A stretch of DNA of 64,000 bases from Myxacorys almedinensis A (lineage in GTDB: Bacteria > Cyanobacteriota > Cyanobacteriia > Leptolyngbyales > Leptolyngbyaceae). Where the stretch lies: positions 140,901-204,900 of the forward strand of contig NZ_WVIE01000008.1 in the NCBI RefSeq assembly GCF_010091945.1, read 5' to 3'. The position numbers and the translations under genes are program-made. This document shows, one piece after another, positions 8,355-17,197 of the stretch (positions are counted from its first letter, which is position 1; each line of letters starts with the position of its first letter). The notes under the pieces were generated by a model. That model was not told the origin of the DNA. It saw only the letters and a list, made by a program, of their open reading frames with translations, and did not search any database.

Positions 8355-9293
8355 ATGGCTTTACACAAAATCAAAGACTTTGACCCCGACTACCGCCAGC
8401 ATTTTGATGGGGATGATGTTAAAGACCTCGACCTCTACTCTGGTGATGAAAAAATTGGTTCTGTTAATGATGTTTTAGTTGATGAAAACGGTCAATTTCG
8501 CTATTTAATTATCAACACTGGTGCATGGATTTTTGGTAAGAAAGTAATGCTGCCTGTCGGGCGGGCAAGAATTGATTATAACGCTCGTCGGGTTTATGCA
8601 GAAGGTCTAACCAAACAGCAAGTCGAAGATTTGCCTGAGTTTAGCGAAGATATGCAGGTAGACTACGACCATGAAGAGCGGGTTCGCAGCGTATACCGCT
8701 CTCCGGGTGCGGCAGGAACCATGACAGGTTACGGCGAAGCTCCCTTAGAGTCTTCTGCTGCTCTTAATTCTCCAGTGCCCGTTGAAGGAAGTGGCTATAC
8801 AGGTTCCCCCGTTGCAGGTGGAGCCGCCGCTTACGATCGCAGCAGCTACCGCTACGAAGAGCACGACCCAGACCTGTTTAACCTAGATCGCCACGACGAT
8901 CGCGTCCGGTTGTATCAAGAGCGCTTGATCGGCAGCAAGACTCGCCGCAAATCGGGTGAAGTTGCAGTTGGCAAGCACGTTGAAACCGAGACTGCCCGTG
9001 TTGACGTCCCTGTTGAGAAAGAGCGGGTTGTGATTGAGCGCACCAGCCCAACTGATGCCACGGCTGTCACTCCGGGTGAAGCTACCTTCCAAGAGGGCGA
9101 GGTTGCCCGCATGGAAGTTTACGAAGAAACGCCTGATGTCCGCAAGGAAGCTTACGTTCGGGAAGAAGTGCGGGTGAAGAAGGTTGTTGATCAAGAGACG
9201 GTAACGGCTGAAGAGAAAGTCCGGCGTGAGGAGTTGGATATCGATACTCAAGGTCGCCCTGTGATTGATAACGATCGCAACAAGCGCAAATAA
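8355..9293 (+). CDS. PRC-barrel plus DUF2382 stress-type protein
   Basis: A 312-residue acidic soluble protein. Residues about 20-85 form a PRC-barrel (DLDLYSGDEKIGSVNDVLVDENG), a small beta domain found in RimM and photosynthetic reaction centre H subunits. After a flexible linker, residues about 180-305 form DUF2382, with the heptad-like pattern RLYQERLIGSKTR and alternating charged strands. These proteins resemble YsnF-type general stress proteins; the molecular role is not known. A paralogue follows 188 bp downstream on the same strand. Confidence 0.85.
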   Translation: MALHKIKDFDPDYRQHFDGDDVKDLDLYSGDEKIGSVNDVLVDENGQFRYLIINTGAWIFGKKVMLPVGRARIDYNARRVYAEGLTKQQVEDLPEFSEDMQVDYDHEERVRSVYRSPGAAGTMTGYGEAPLESSAALNSPVPVEGSGYTGSPVAGGAAAYDRSSYRYEEHDPDLFNLDRHDDRVRLYQERLIGSKTRRKSGEVAVGKHVETETARVDVPVEKERVVIERTSPTDATAVTPGEATFQEGEVARMEVYEETPDVRKEAYVREEVRVKKVVDQETVTAEEKVRREELDIDTQGRPVIDNDRNKRK

Positions 9294-9481
9294 TTGCTCA
9301 TAAGCCATCAATTGAGCAAAGGTGTATTGAACTACCCTTACTCTAGCTCTCTTCCTAAGGAGAGGAAACGAGAATTTTCTTCTTCCTGAGAAAGGATCAG
9401 GGTAGCCAAAATCTCAAGGGTTACTGAGATGATAGAGAGATCGGCAGAGTTGTTTTCAAATAGCTCTGCCTGCTCTCAAAG

Positions 9482-10417
9482 ATGGCGATTTACTACAGAG
9501 AAATGGTTGGTAAAATGTATACCAAATCACCCCGATATTCCAATGAGAATAGTCAGCTTGAATATCGATTAGAAAACCTCAGAAAGAGGCTGATTGGGTT
9601 TGAAGTTCTTAATCAGCAAAACGAGTTTATTGGTGCTGTTGAAAATCTTATTGTTGATGAAGCAGAACATCTAAATTTTGTTGTAACCCGTTCTCTTAGT
9701 GATCCCTTACAAAAAAGCTTTTTGTTAAAGAGTACATTGGTTGACCGGCTAGACCCAAAATCTCGCATCTTGTCTGTCAACTTAGCTCCTTTTGATCTTG
9801 CAAACTTGCCCGTATATCCTACTATGCAATCTGACGCATCAACGTTCGATTCTTTAGAGCCAGAAACCTATCGTAGCTCTCGTCACTCAGTTGCAGATCC
9901 GCAGACGATCGAGTCTACTAATAGTGAGCGATCGCTGCTCCCTGATGCGATCGTACAAAACGACGCGATCGCCGATACTGTTGTGCAAGAACAAGCGATT
10001 CGTCTGCTAGAAGAACGCCTTTCTGTTAGCTACCAAAAACAGAAGGTTGGCGAGGTGGTGATTCGGAAGGAAATCGAGACCCAGATGATTCAGGTGCCGG
10101 TGCGGCGGGAGAAGTTGATTGTTGAGCAAGTTGGGTCTTCTCCTCGAAGATTGGCAGAGATTGACCTATCGCAGGGCGAAATCGAGGGTCTGGAATTTGT
10201 CGATGCTGAGGTGATTTCCTCGGACGGCGATCGCAGATCTACTGTGCAAGGCACCCTGTCTTCTCCTCGTACTGCCGCTTGGTTGCTCGATGCGATCGCG
10301 CATCAGTCTAACCATGGTTGCGGTCAAATTCACATCAAGATTGAGCTAAAGGATGCGACTCACAGGGAAACTTACCAAAACTGGTTCGATCGCTGCCGTG
10401 ATAACCCAGATCGATAG
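9482..10417 (+). CDS. DUF2382 protein with divergent PRC-like N-terminus
   Basis: A 311-residue paralogue of the preceding gene. Residues about 30-110 look like a degenerate PRC-barrel (LIGFEVLNQQNEFIGAVENLIVDE). Residues about 165-240 carry the DUF2382 core (IRLLEERLSVSYQKQKVGEVVIRKE). The C-terminus differs: a compact region (TAAWLLDAIAHQSNHG) replaces the rest of DUF2382. The exact start is uncertain, since ATG at 9482, 9503 and 9515 are all possible and no strong ribosome site is visible. The tandem arrangement suggests local duplication followed by divergence. Confidence 0.75.
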   Translation: MAIYYREMVGKMYTKSPRYSNENSQLEYRLENLRKRLIGFEVLNQQNEFIGAVENLIVDEAEHLNFVVTRSLSDPLQKSFLLKSTLVDRLDPKSRILSVNLAPFDLANLPVYPTMQSDASTFDSLEPETYRSSRHSVADPQTIESTNSERSLLPDAIVQNDAIADTVVQEQAIRLLEERLSVSYQKQKVGEVVIRKEIETQMIQVPVRREKLIVEQVGSSPRRLAEIDLSQGEIEGLEFVDAEVISSDGDRRSTVQGTLSSPRTAAWLLDAIAHQSNHGCGQIHIKIELKDATHRETYQNWFDRCRDNPDR

Positions 10418-10615
10418 CAGTCTCACCGCTGTTCTCACTGAAGCCACACCCCCACCCATCCACTCATCTACCTATCCAGCGCTAACTGTATAGGGGCACG
10501 CTGTCGGCGCATTTACTGATTGCGATCGCGACAGTCATGTATCTTTAATGTTGCATCTCATTTCTTTCCGTAGATTTCTGGATTTTCCCGAACGAAGTGT
10601 GTCAAAATGTGAAGC

Positions 10616-11533
10616 GTGTGGATAACTTCTTCTCCCTCTACCGCTTTGACACCAACCGCCGTTGCCCTGGGAAACTTTGACGGCATCCACTTGGGGCATC
10701 GCCAGGTTGTTTTGCCTGTCCTCGATACTCAAACAAGCAATCGTGCGACCGTCGTTACGTTTTCACCCCACCCAAAAGAATTTTTCACCGGGCAGCCGCG
10801 ATCGCTGCTGACACCGCTTGATGAAAAAGCTGCTCACCTGGAATCTATAGGTATAGCGCAGCTTGTGATGTTGCCGTTTACTCAAGCACTAGCCGCCTTG
10901 AGTCCGCAGCAGTTTGTTGAAGAAGTTTTAGTGCGGCATATGCAAGCGCAGCAAGTCAGCATCGGCGCAGATTTTCGGTTTGGGTGCAAGCGGGCAGGAA
11001 CCGCAGAAGATCTTAGTGCGATCGCGGCAAGCTATGGCATCAGCACTACTATCGTTCCCTTGCTTACGTTTCAGGGCAAGCGCATCAGTAGCTCATCGGT
11101 GCGGGATGCCTTGCTACAAGGAGACTTGGCAACCGCAAATCGGATGTTGGGGCGCTCCTATCGCTTGAGCGGTCAAGTGGTGAAAGGGCAGCAGCTAGGG
11201 CACACCATTGGCTTTCCCACCGCCAACTTACAGCCACCTGCTAACAAGCTGATTCCCCGGCAGGGCGTTTATGGTGTGCGCGTGTCTGGGGAAGAGGCAG
11301 ATTCGGTTCTCGGTGTCATGAATATCGGCAATCGCCCTACTGTAAATGGCTTGACACAAACAATCGAAGTTCATTTGCTTGATTGGGCAGGCGACTTATA
11401 TGGACAGACCCTCACCGTCGAACTGGAGGAGTTTATCCGTCCTGAACAAAAATTTGCTTCTTTAGAAGAATTGCAGACCCAAATTAACCTAGATTGTGAA
11501 ACGGCTCGTACCATGTTGGCTGCGATCTCCTAG
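10616..11533 (+). CDS. ribF: Bifunctional riboflavin kinase / FAD synthetase
   Basis: Makes FMN from riboflavin and FAD from FMN. The N-terminal nucleotidyltransferase fold has GNFDGIHLGH (HxGH at 25-28) and the ISSSSVRDAL segment. The C-terminal kinase has GHTIGFPTANL and the GVYGV strand. The 305-residue length is normal. The likely start is GTG at 10616, where similarity begins (MWITSS). The stop codon TAG (11531-11533) lies inside the CTAG end of a MITE-like repeat, so the element lies flush with the gene end. Confidence 0.93.
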   Translation: MWITSSPSTALTPTAVALGNFDGIHLGHRQVVLPVLDTQTSNRATVVTFSPHPKEFFTGQPRSLLTPLDEKAAHLESIGIAQLVMLPFTQALAALSPQQFVEEVLVRHMQAQQVSIGADFRFGCKRAGTAEDLSAIAASYGISTTIVPLLTFQGKRISSSSVRDALLQGDLATANRMLGRSYRLSGQVVKGQQLGHTIGFPTANLQPPANKLIPRQGVYGVRVSGEEADSVLGVMNIGNRPTVNGLTQTIEVHLLDWAGDLYGQTLTVELEEFIRPEQKFASLEELQTQINLDCETARTMLAAIS

Positions 11534-11634
11534 TAGATTGTCAACGTTGAGCGGAGGGGTGGATGGTTCCGATTACTTTACTAGACTCCCCCTCTCCTCC
11601 TAGTCCCCCATTTCAATTTTTGACAGACCACTAG
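11530..11634 (+). repeat. CTAG-ended MITE-like element, short form (105 bp)
   Basis: Termini CTAGTAGATTGTCAACG and, inverted, CTAGTGGTCTGTCAAAA. It is a near-identical reverse complement of the copy at 5684-5790. Its left CTAG supplies the ribF stop codon. Confidence 0.8.
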
Positions 11635-11747
11635 ATTCCTTCCCGACCCATCCACCCCTCCACTCTCCACCATCCACTCCTAGTCCCTCAGTTCCACCTT
11701 GATAGACCACTAGAGCGGTTCGCGCAAAGAAGCGGTTCGCGCAAAGA
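11635..11747. repeat. Half copy of the CTAG-ended repeat plus 17-bp tandem
   Basis: After the full element a second right half follows (TAGTCCCTCAGTTCCACC...ACCACTAG, ending 11713), so two right ends lie in tandem. At about 11714-11747 the unit AGCGGTTCGCGCAAAGA occurs twice in direct tandem. It lies about 55 bp before the MoxR gene. Confidence 0.6.
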
Positions 11748-11800
11748 TCATCTCCAAAAGCACCGTTGCCAGCCTGACTTCCAAGAGCTTACCATCGTCC

Positions 11801-12766
11801 ATGATTGGGAACCCTGAGTATGATGAACAGGATTCTTCAACCGATAGGACTGCCGCCATGAGAGACCGCATTGAGCTACTCGTTCAGAACTTAAACCGAG
11901 CGATCGTAGGCAAACAGGAAGCGATCCGGCTTGTTCTGGTTGCCCTGCTCTCCGGGGGGCATGTCTTGCTCGAAGACGTTCCGGGGGTAGGCAAAACCTT
12001 GCTGGCAAAATCGTTAGCCAAGTCGATCGATGGCAAATTTCAGCGGTTGCAGTGTACGCCCGATCTGCTTCCGAGTGATGTCACCGGAACCAATATTTGG
12101 AACCCCAGCAGTGGAACCTTTGAATTTTTGGCAGGTCCGATCTTTGCAAATATTTTGCTCACTGACGAGATTAACCGTGCGACTCCCCGAACTCAGTCGG
12201 CATTGCTTGAGGTCATGGAAGAACATCAAGTCACGACCGATGGGCATTCTCGCCTCGTGCCCGAACCGTTTTTTGTGATCGCCACACAAAACCCTGTGGA
12301 ATATCAAGGAACCTTTCCCTTGCCCGAAGCTCAAATGGATCGCTTTGCCCTGTCGTTGTCATTGGGCTACCCGTCCGAGGCTGAAGAATTGCAAATGTTA
12401 CAGCGACTTCAGGCAACTGCTGCGATCGCACCCCTCCAAGCCTGCATTAGCTTAGACGAAATCCGCCAGCTTCAAGGGCTGTGCACTCAAGTTACCATCG
12501 AGCTTTCGTTGCAGCACTACATTCTCAACCTGGTTCGAGCCACCCGGCAAGACGAAGAAATTACCTTGGGCGCGAGTCCCCGTGGGTCAGTGGCACTTCA
12601 AAAAGCGGTTCAAGCCTTAGCCTTTTTAGAAGGAAGAGAGTACGCCCTTCCCGACGATGTAAAATACCTTGCGCCCCACGTTCTAGCACATCGGATTATT
12701 CCAGCCGGAGGGCGGCGATCGGGTGCGATCGTGGATCGGCTCTTGCGATCGATCCCAATTCCGTAA
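11801..12766 (+). CDS. MoxR-family AAA+ ATPase
   Basis: A 321-residue AAA+ chaperone-like ATPase. Walker A is GVGKT (62-66), Walker B is ILLTDEINRA, sensor I is in FVIATQNPVEYQGTFPLPEAQMDRF, and the C-terminal lid domain is complete (GASPRGSVALQKAVQA). MoxR proteins usually work with von Willebrand-A proteins to assemble metal centres or envelope complexes, but no such partner gene is adjacent. ATG at 11858 is an alternative start that would remove 19 poorly conserved residues. Confidence 0.9.
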   Translation: MIGNPEYDEQDSSTDRTAAMRDRIELLVQNLNRAIVGKQEAIRLVLVALLSGGHVLLEDVPGVGKTLLAKSLAKSIDGKFQRLQCTPDLLPSDVTGTNIWNPSSGTFEFLAGPIFANILLTDEINRATPRTQSALLEVMEEHQVTTDGHSRLVPEPFFVIATQNPVEYQGTFPLPEAQMDRFALSLSLGYPSEAEELQMLQRLQATAAIAPLQACISLDEIRQLQGLCTQVTIELSLQHYILNLVRATRQDEEITLGASPRGSVALQKAVQALAFLEGREYALPDDVKYLAPHVLAHRIIPAGGRRSGAIVDRLLRSIPIP

Positions 12767-12868
12767 GATAGAGCCATAAGATAGAGAATGAGGGCTTAGA
12801 CATCTACGCGATTGGCTCTGCTAAGCTTCAAAGAATCGCATCCTCGCTTTCATCGGAGGGAAATCACT

Positions 12869-13456
12869 ATGTTTTCGTCCTCATTAGTTGTGCGAATTCC
12901 ACCGTCAGTTATCTCTATGACCGACGATCAGTTTTTTGAGTTCTGTCAATTCAATCGGGATTTGCGGATTGAGCGCGATCGTGATGGAGAGATTTCAATT
13001 ATGCCCCCAGCAGGTTCAGAAACCGGAAATCGAGAAGCCAGAATCATTCACCAACTCGTGAACTGGTCAGATCAAGATGGTTCTGGGCTGGCGTTTAGTT
13101 CTAGCGCGGGCTTCAAGCTTTCTACAGGCGCAGAGCGTTCTCCTGATGCGTCTTGGCTTACGACAGAACGCTGGAACAGGCTCACGCCAGAGCAACAGCA
13201 GAAATTTGCCCCCATTTGTCCTGATTTTGTGGTTGAGTTGCGATCGCCCTCGGACAATCTAAAACCGCTGCAAGCAAAAATGGAAGAATACTCGCAAGAA
13301 CCGGGGTTTCGGTTGGGACTGCTGATCGATCGATCGCATCGTAGCGTCTACGTCTACCGACCCGGACAAACCGTGACATGGTTAGAAAATCCTGAAACAG
13401 TGAATGCTGACCCAGTGTTACCAGGATTTACTCTAAAGCTGAGTAAGGTCTGGTAA
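12869..13456 (+). CDS. Uma2-family endonuclease (DUF820), intact
   Basis: A 195-residue PD-(D/E)XK-fold protein. The catalytic acidic residues lie in SPDASWL and DFVVELRSPSDNLKPLQAKM, with the C-terminal FRLGLLIDRSHRSVYVYRPG strand pair. The function in cyanobacteria is unknown despite very high copy numbers. The start is ATG 12869, preceded by GGAGGG with 8-nt spacing; an open frame extends upstream but lacks such a site. It appears complete, unlike the three Uma2 fragments elsewhere in the window. Confidence 0.9.
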   Translation: MFSSSLVVRIPPSVISMTDDQFFEFCQFNRDLRIERDRDGEISIMPPAGSETGNREARIIHQLVNWSDQDGSGLAFSSSAGFKLSTGAERSPDASWLTTERWNRLTPEQQQKFAPICPDFVVELRSPSDNLKPLQAKMEEYSQEPGFRLGLLIDRSHRSVYVYRPGQTVTWLENPETVNADPVLPGFTLKLSKVW

Positions 13457-13536
13457 ACCACCCCTCGTTTCCCAAAAGATTTGCGTATTCCAGGTAGATT
13501 TTGCCCAACGATCGCCCGTGATACGCCAGAATTTAA

Positions 13537-13691
13537 CTAGTAGATGGTCAATGTTAAGCCGATGGGTCAATGAGTGGAGGGGTCGATGAGTGCAGGAGTC
13601 GATGGGCTGGATTATTGAACGACCCATTCACCCATCGACTCTCTAACCCATCCATTCCTAGTCCCTCATTTCAACTTTGACAGACTACTAG
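13537..13691 (+). repeat. CTAG-ended MITE-like element, long form (155 bp)
   Basis: Termini CTAGTAGATGGTCAATG and inverted CTAGTAGTCTGTCAAAG. The body contains palindromic GATGGGTCAATGAGTGG / CCATTCACCCATC segments able to fold into a long hairpin. It is nearly identical in sequence and length to the copy at 49188-49342. It ends 24 bp upstream of the likely cysteine synthase start, so that gene's leader or promoter lies in or next to it. Confidence 0.85.
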
Positions 13692-13715
13692 GGAACCATG
13701 CAGGAAACGAGCAGA

Positions 13716-14690
13716 ATGGATATCAAACGTGGATTTGCAAATGCGGTCGGCAACACTCCGCTGATCCGGCTCAACAGCTTTAGCGATGAGACCGGGTGCG
13801 AGATTTTGGGCAAAGCAGAATTTCTCAACCCAGGCGGATCGGTAAAAGACCGGGCAGCACTCTACATTGTTGAAGATGCCGAAGAAAAAGGCTTACTCAA
13901 ACCGGGGGGAACCGTGGTCGAAGGAACCGCAGGCAACACCGGAATTGGACTTGCTCATATTTGTAACGCGAAAGGCTACAAATGTCTGATTATCATTCCT
14001 GAAACCCAATCTCAAGAAAAAATTGAGATGCTGCGAACCTTGGGGGCTGAAGTTCGCACGGTTCCGGCAGTGCCCTACAAAGATCCAAATAACTACGTCA
14101 AACTATCAGGCAGAATCGCCGCCGAAATGGAGAACGCGATTTGGGCAAATCAGTTTGAGAATCTTGCCAATCGGCAGGCTCATTACGAAACGACCGCCGC
14201 CGAAATCTGGTCGCAAACAGATGGCGCGATCGATGGCTGGGTTGCGGCAACCGGAACAGGTGGAACCTATGCTGGCGTTTCGATGTTTCTCAAAGCAAAA
14301 AATCCGACGATTCGATGTGTGGTTGCCGATCCGATGGGGAGCGGACTGTATAGCTATGTAAAGACAGGGGACATCAAAATTGAGGGCAGTTCAATTACAG
14401 AAGGCATTGGCAACAGCCGGATTACGGGCAACATGGAAGGTGCGCCGATCGATGATGCCATTCAGATCGACGATCGAGAAGCAGTGCGGGTGATTTATCA
14501 ACTCATGGAAAAAGACGGCTTATTTATGGGCGGTTCGGTGGGCATCAACGTGGGGGCAGCCGTTGCCCTCGCCAAGCAAATGGGGGCAGGGCATACGATC
14601 GTGACGGTTCTCTGCGATGGGGGCGGGCGCTACCAGTCCAAGCTATTTAACCGAGATTGGTTAGCATCGAAGGGATTGTCACCCGATTAA
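13716..14690 (+). CDS. cysK: Cysteine synthase A-type (O-acetylserine sulfhydrylase)
   Basis: PLP fold-type II enzyme making L-cysteine from O-acetylserine and sulfide. The PLP lysine is K44 in NPGGSVKDRAA, the substrate loop EGTAGNTGIGLA and the phosphate-binding GTGGT are present, and the C-terminus is complete. I chose ATG 13716 (MDIKRGF) since family similarity begins there and AGGA lies upstream; ATG 13698 is a second choice that nearly touches the MITE. The long middle with GSSITEGIGNSRI is typical of a cyanobacterial/plant-like subgroup, so another beta-substitution substrate is possible. Confidence 0.9.
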   Translation: MDIKRGFANAVGNTPLIRLNSFSDETGCEILGKAEFLNPGGSVKDRAALYIVEDAEEKGLLKPGGTVVEGTAGNTGIGLAHICNAKGYKCLIIIPETQSQEKIEMLRTLGAEVRTVPAVPYKDPNNYVKLSGRIAAEMENAIWANQFENLANRQAHYETTAAEIWSQTDGAIDGWVAATGTGGTYAGVSMFLKAKNPTIRCVVADPMGSGLYSYVKTGDIKIEGSSITEGIGNSRITGNMEGAPIDDAIQIDDREAVRVIYQLMEKDGLFMGGSVGINVGAAVALAKQMGAGHTIVTVLCDGGGRYQSKLFNRDWLASKGLSPD

Positions 14691-14746
14691 ACGGGCTGCC
14701 CGACGAGCCTAATTACCTAACCGAAACTGAGCCATAAGGACGATCC

Positions 14747-15052
14747 ATGAGCAGCAAATCTGAGTCCTCTCAGTGCGTTCGTGTTTGCCAAAATACATCG
14801 TGTCGTAAACTGGGGGCTAAAAAAGTGCTCGCGGCGTTTCAAACCCTTCCTATCGCGGGAGTAGACGTGGAGGAAAGTCGTTGTTTGGGGCAATGCGGGA
14901 ACGGACCAATGGTGCTGGTGTTGCCAGAGCAGATTTGGTATTGTCGGGTGTTGCCTGAAGAGGTAGACGCGATCGCAACTCGTCATCTCCTGGGTGGGCA
15001 GCCGATCTCCTCTATGCTGTACCGCAAATTTCATCCTGAGATCAGCAGTTAG
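14747..15052 (+). CDS. Thioredoxin-like [2Fe-2S] ferredoxin
   Basis: A 101-residue protein with five cysteines (C10, C14, C19, C46, C50). The CLGQCGNGP motif and the C-x(n)-C...C-x3-C layout match the thioredoxin-like 2Fe-2S ferredoxins that resemble the NuoE subunit and shethna-type proteins. It is probably a soluble electron carrier or cluster sensor. It is located 56 bp after cysteine synthase on the same strand and may be cotranscribed. Confidence 0.8.
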   Translation: MSSKSESSQCVRVCQNTSCRKLGAKKVLAAFQTLPIAGVDVEESRCLGQCGNGPMVLVLPEQIWYCRVLPEEVDAIATRHLLGGQPISSMLYRKFHPEISS

Positions 15053-15091
15053 GGTGCCCGGCTGCCCTAGACCCCCAATCAATGGGGCGCG

Positions 15092-16114
15092 CTAACCTTG
15101 CCGGGGCTTTGAAGAGGCACGGTGGGCAACTCGGGTGAGATAGGGCAAATCAACCACCTCACCTACACTATCGCTAATCTGAACCGTTAACCCTGCGCCG
15201 CCTGCCTTGGTGCGAATATAAGCAAGCGCGATCGCGCCTTTCCCTGGCTCAGGCAGTTCCCCGCCTTCTGATGGGGCAACACTGGTCACCGTTCCCACCT
15301 TCTCCTCACCAATTTTTACACTGTCGCCCACGGTGACGGGTTTATCTAACCGCACACCCCAAAGCTGTTGCTTTACCCCGTTGTAGGCGTCGAGCCGAGC
15401 GATCGTTTCTTGCCCAATGTAGCAGCCTTTATCAAACGAAATCGTGTGCCACAATCCCGCTTCTAAGGGATTATAAGTATCGGTGAGTTCGTGTCTGGGC
15501 ATGGGGCGACCTTGCCGGATGCGGAGCGTATTCCAAGTGGCATCGTCGATCGCGGTTGCGCCCGCCTCTACCAAAGCCGATTGCAGAGGGGTCGGCGCAA
15601 GCAGGGTATAGCCTTCTGTCACCAAGCCGCTTCCGATCGCAACTCTCACCGCTTGCCCAGCAATGGTAAAGACCCGATGGGTTCCGTAGGGCTGCCCGAT
15701 CATCTCTGCCGCGCCTAGTTGAGCAAGCAGGGTGTGACTTTTTGCGCCAAACACGCTGAAGGCATAGGTTTGATCGGTGATGTCTGTCAGCTTTACTTTA
15801 TCTGCAAAGAAAATATAGCGATCGAGAAACGACAGAATTTTCTCGGTCATGCCCGGAGACACCATCAGTAAAACGGATTCATCTAAAACGTAAGCTGTGG
15901 CAAGGTCGATGGTGCGTGCCGTAGAGGTCAGAAATACGGTGTCGCAGCCTTCCCCCGGTTTACGGTGTTTGAGGTCGTTAGTGCTTTGGTTGTGGAGAAA
16001 GCTGAGCCGATCTGCGTCGGATACTTCAATGCGTCCCCAAGCACTGCGATCGTAGACAGCAACACCAGAGGTTGCCGCTGCAAGTTCTGCCTTAAGGGTT
16101 TGATCTTGGGTCAT
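15092..16114 (-). CDS. ygfZ: YgfZ/GcvT-fold folate-binding protein
   Basis: A 340-residue protein of the aminomethyltransferase fold. The YgfZ signature K-G-C-Y-x-G-Q-E is at residues 229-236 and the C-terminal barrel (GTVTSVAPS) is present. YgfZ uses tetrahydrofolate to support iron-sulfur enzyme assembly and repair, including MiaB. The conserved cysteine C231 needed in E. coli is present. It lies convergent with the [2Fe-2S] ferredoxin gene, 39 bp apart. Confidence 0.88.
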   Translation of the reverse strand: MTQDQTLKAELAAATSGVAVYDRSAWGRIEVSDADRLSFLHNQSTNDLKHRKPGEGCDTVFLTSTARTIDLATAYVLDESVLLMVSPGMTEKILSFLDRYIFFADKVKLTDITDQTYAFSVFGAKSHTLLAQLGAAEMIGQPYGTHRVFTIAGQAVRVAIGSGLVTEGYTLLAPTPLQSALVEAGATAIDDATWNTLRIRQGRPMPRHELTDTYNPLEAGLWHTISFDKGCYIGQETIARLDAYNGVKQQLWGVRLDKPVTVGDSVKIGEEKVGTVTSVAPSEGGELPEPGKGAIALAYIRTKAGGAGLTVQISDSVGEVVDLPYLTRVAHRASSKPRQG

Positions 16115-16232
16115 GGCTGTGAGTTTAGCGTTGTATCGATTATCCTATATGTCCTCAGCATAACCAGGCGAATGCCCTTGTAGTGCGACGCCGTGAGCAT
16201 CAGTAAACTAATAGAGAGGCTATGGAGGCTGT

Positions 16233-16382
16233 ATGCTTTTAACCCCTAAAGACTTAGAGATGGTGCAGGCGCAATACCCCGACTATCGGTTGGAGTTGGT
16301 GAACGGAGAAATCGTGATTATGTCTGCGGAGTTTGGTAAAGCAAATCGCATCCTTAAATGTGTAAATGAAATAAATGTGTAA
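16233..16382 (+). pseudogene. Uma2-family nuclease, N-terminal fragment
   Basis: 49 codons starting MLLTPKDLEMVQ and running through the Uma2 strand YRLELVNGEIVIMS, then ending at TAA (16380-16382) before the catalytic region. An AGAGAGGC-TATGGAGG stretch precedes it and may still act as a ribosome site. Downstream sequence to the next gene does not restore the family, so most of the gene is deleted. Confidence 0.65.
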
Positions 16383-16430
16383 CTGTGTTTCTGAGCCGCG
16401 ATTCTTTGAAGCTTGGCAGAGCCAATCGCG

Positions 16431-16542
16431 GGATCAATGTCACTGATTCGCGGGAATACGCTATTGGCTTGACGAGTTCAGAGGTTTCTAAAAGGGACAA
16501 GGATCAATGTCACTGATTCGCGGGAATACGCTATTGGCTTGA
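16431..16542 (+). repeat. 42-bp direct repeat, period 70 bp (two units)
   Basis: Units at 16431-16472 and 16501-16542 begin GGATCAATGTCACTGATTCG and are identical. The second overlaps the last codons and stop of the convergent minus-strand gene that ends at 16531, so the repeat encodes that protein's C-terminus (PTQSSQ) in part. It could be a duplication scar at the site of Uma2 loss. Confidence 0.8.
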
Positions 16543-17037
16543 TTGGGTTGGTAAATTCTCAAAAATCTCTGCCACCAGCCGCTTTGTTTTATCATCGAGT
16601 TGATTCCAATCCACCTCGCCGGTTTCATCGATCAAACTCGTATCGACCTCCACTGGGCGATCGTCGGTTAACGCCACGTTATCAGTTTGAAAACAGATTT
16701 TGTAGCATAGTTTCCACAGGTCAATCGTCACCTGCTGATCGGCTTGTTCTAACCGCAACTCGTAACCCGGATAAGGCTTTGGCAAATGGCATAGGGTTTG
16801 CTCGATATCGGAGGTTTGCTCAGGAGTGGCGCTCTTAAGTTGCTCTTGAAGGCGAGCCACCGTCGCCTTTACATCCTCAGGAATTCCATCTGCCCATACC
16901 AAAACATCGTGATAGCTGCCCTTCCAGGTAGTTTCGTCTAGCTGCTTGCGAAGATTATCAATCAGACGAATAAACGCAGGCTGCATCAGCACTTCAGCCT
17001 GTTGCCACGTTTTAATATCTGCAAATCTAGGCTTCAT
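16531..17037 (-). CDS. Conserved hypothetical protein, soluble
   Basis: A 168-residue acidic protein without signal peptide or membrane segment. It begins MKPRFADIKTWQQAE and contains a mid-region with helical charged repeats (VARLQEQLKSATPEQTSDIEQTL), two cysteines (LCHL and LCYKIC) and a tail with DWNQLDDKTKRLVAEIFENL. The composition and codon use fit the neighbouring genes, so it is probably real. I do not recognise a domain. Its 3' end is inside the 42-bp direct repeat. Confidence 0.6.
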   Translation of the reverse strand: MKPRFADIKTWQQAEVLMQPAFIRLIDNLRKQLDETTWKGSYHDVLVWADGIPEDVKATVARLQEQLKSATPEQTSDIEQTLCHLPKPYPGYELRLEQADQQVTIDLWKLCYKICFQTDNVALTDDRPVEVDTSLIDETGEVDWNQLDDKTKRLVAEIFENLPTQSSQ

Positions 17038-17197
17038 CTTAAAAAGGTCAGAAGGTAATGGGACGCCGGTTTGACAGAGCCAACGCTCTTCTAGCGGGAA
17101 GAATGAAGGCTGCCGAATTTACTTTTCCCAGTATTGGCTTCATCTTAATACTGGCTTCATACTTAAAGAGTAACGCCTTACGCCCCAGCCTGATTGC

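Noticed and set aside
8883..9311. 142-codon minus-strand frame opposite the PRC/DUF2382 gene
   Set aside because: Antisense shadow of a well-supported gene; no motif.
10440..10500. CACCCATCCACTCATC tract resembling the MITE body
   Set aside because: Lacks both terminal repeats; only a short shared tract, so not listed as a copy.
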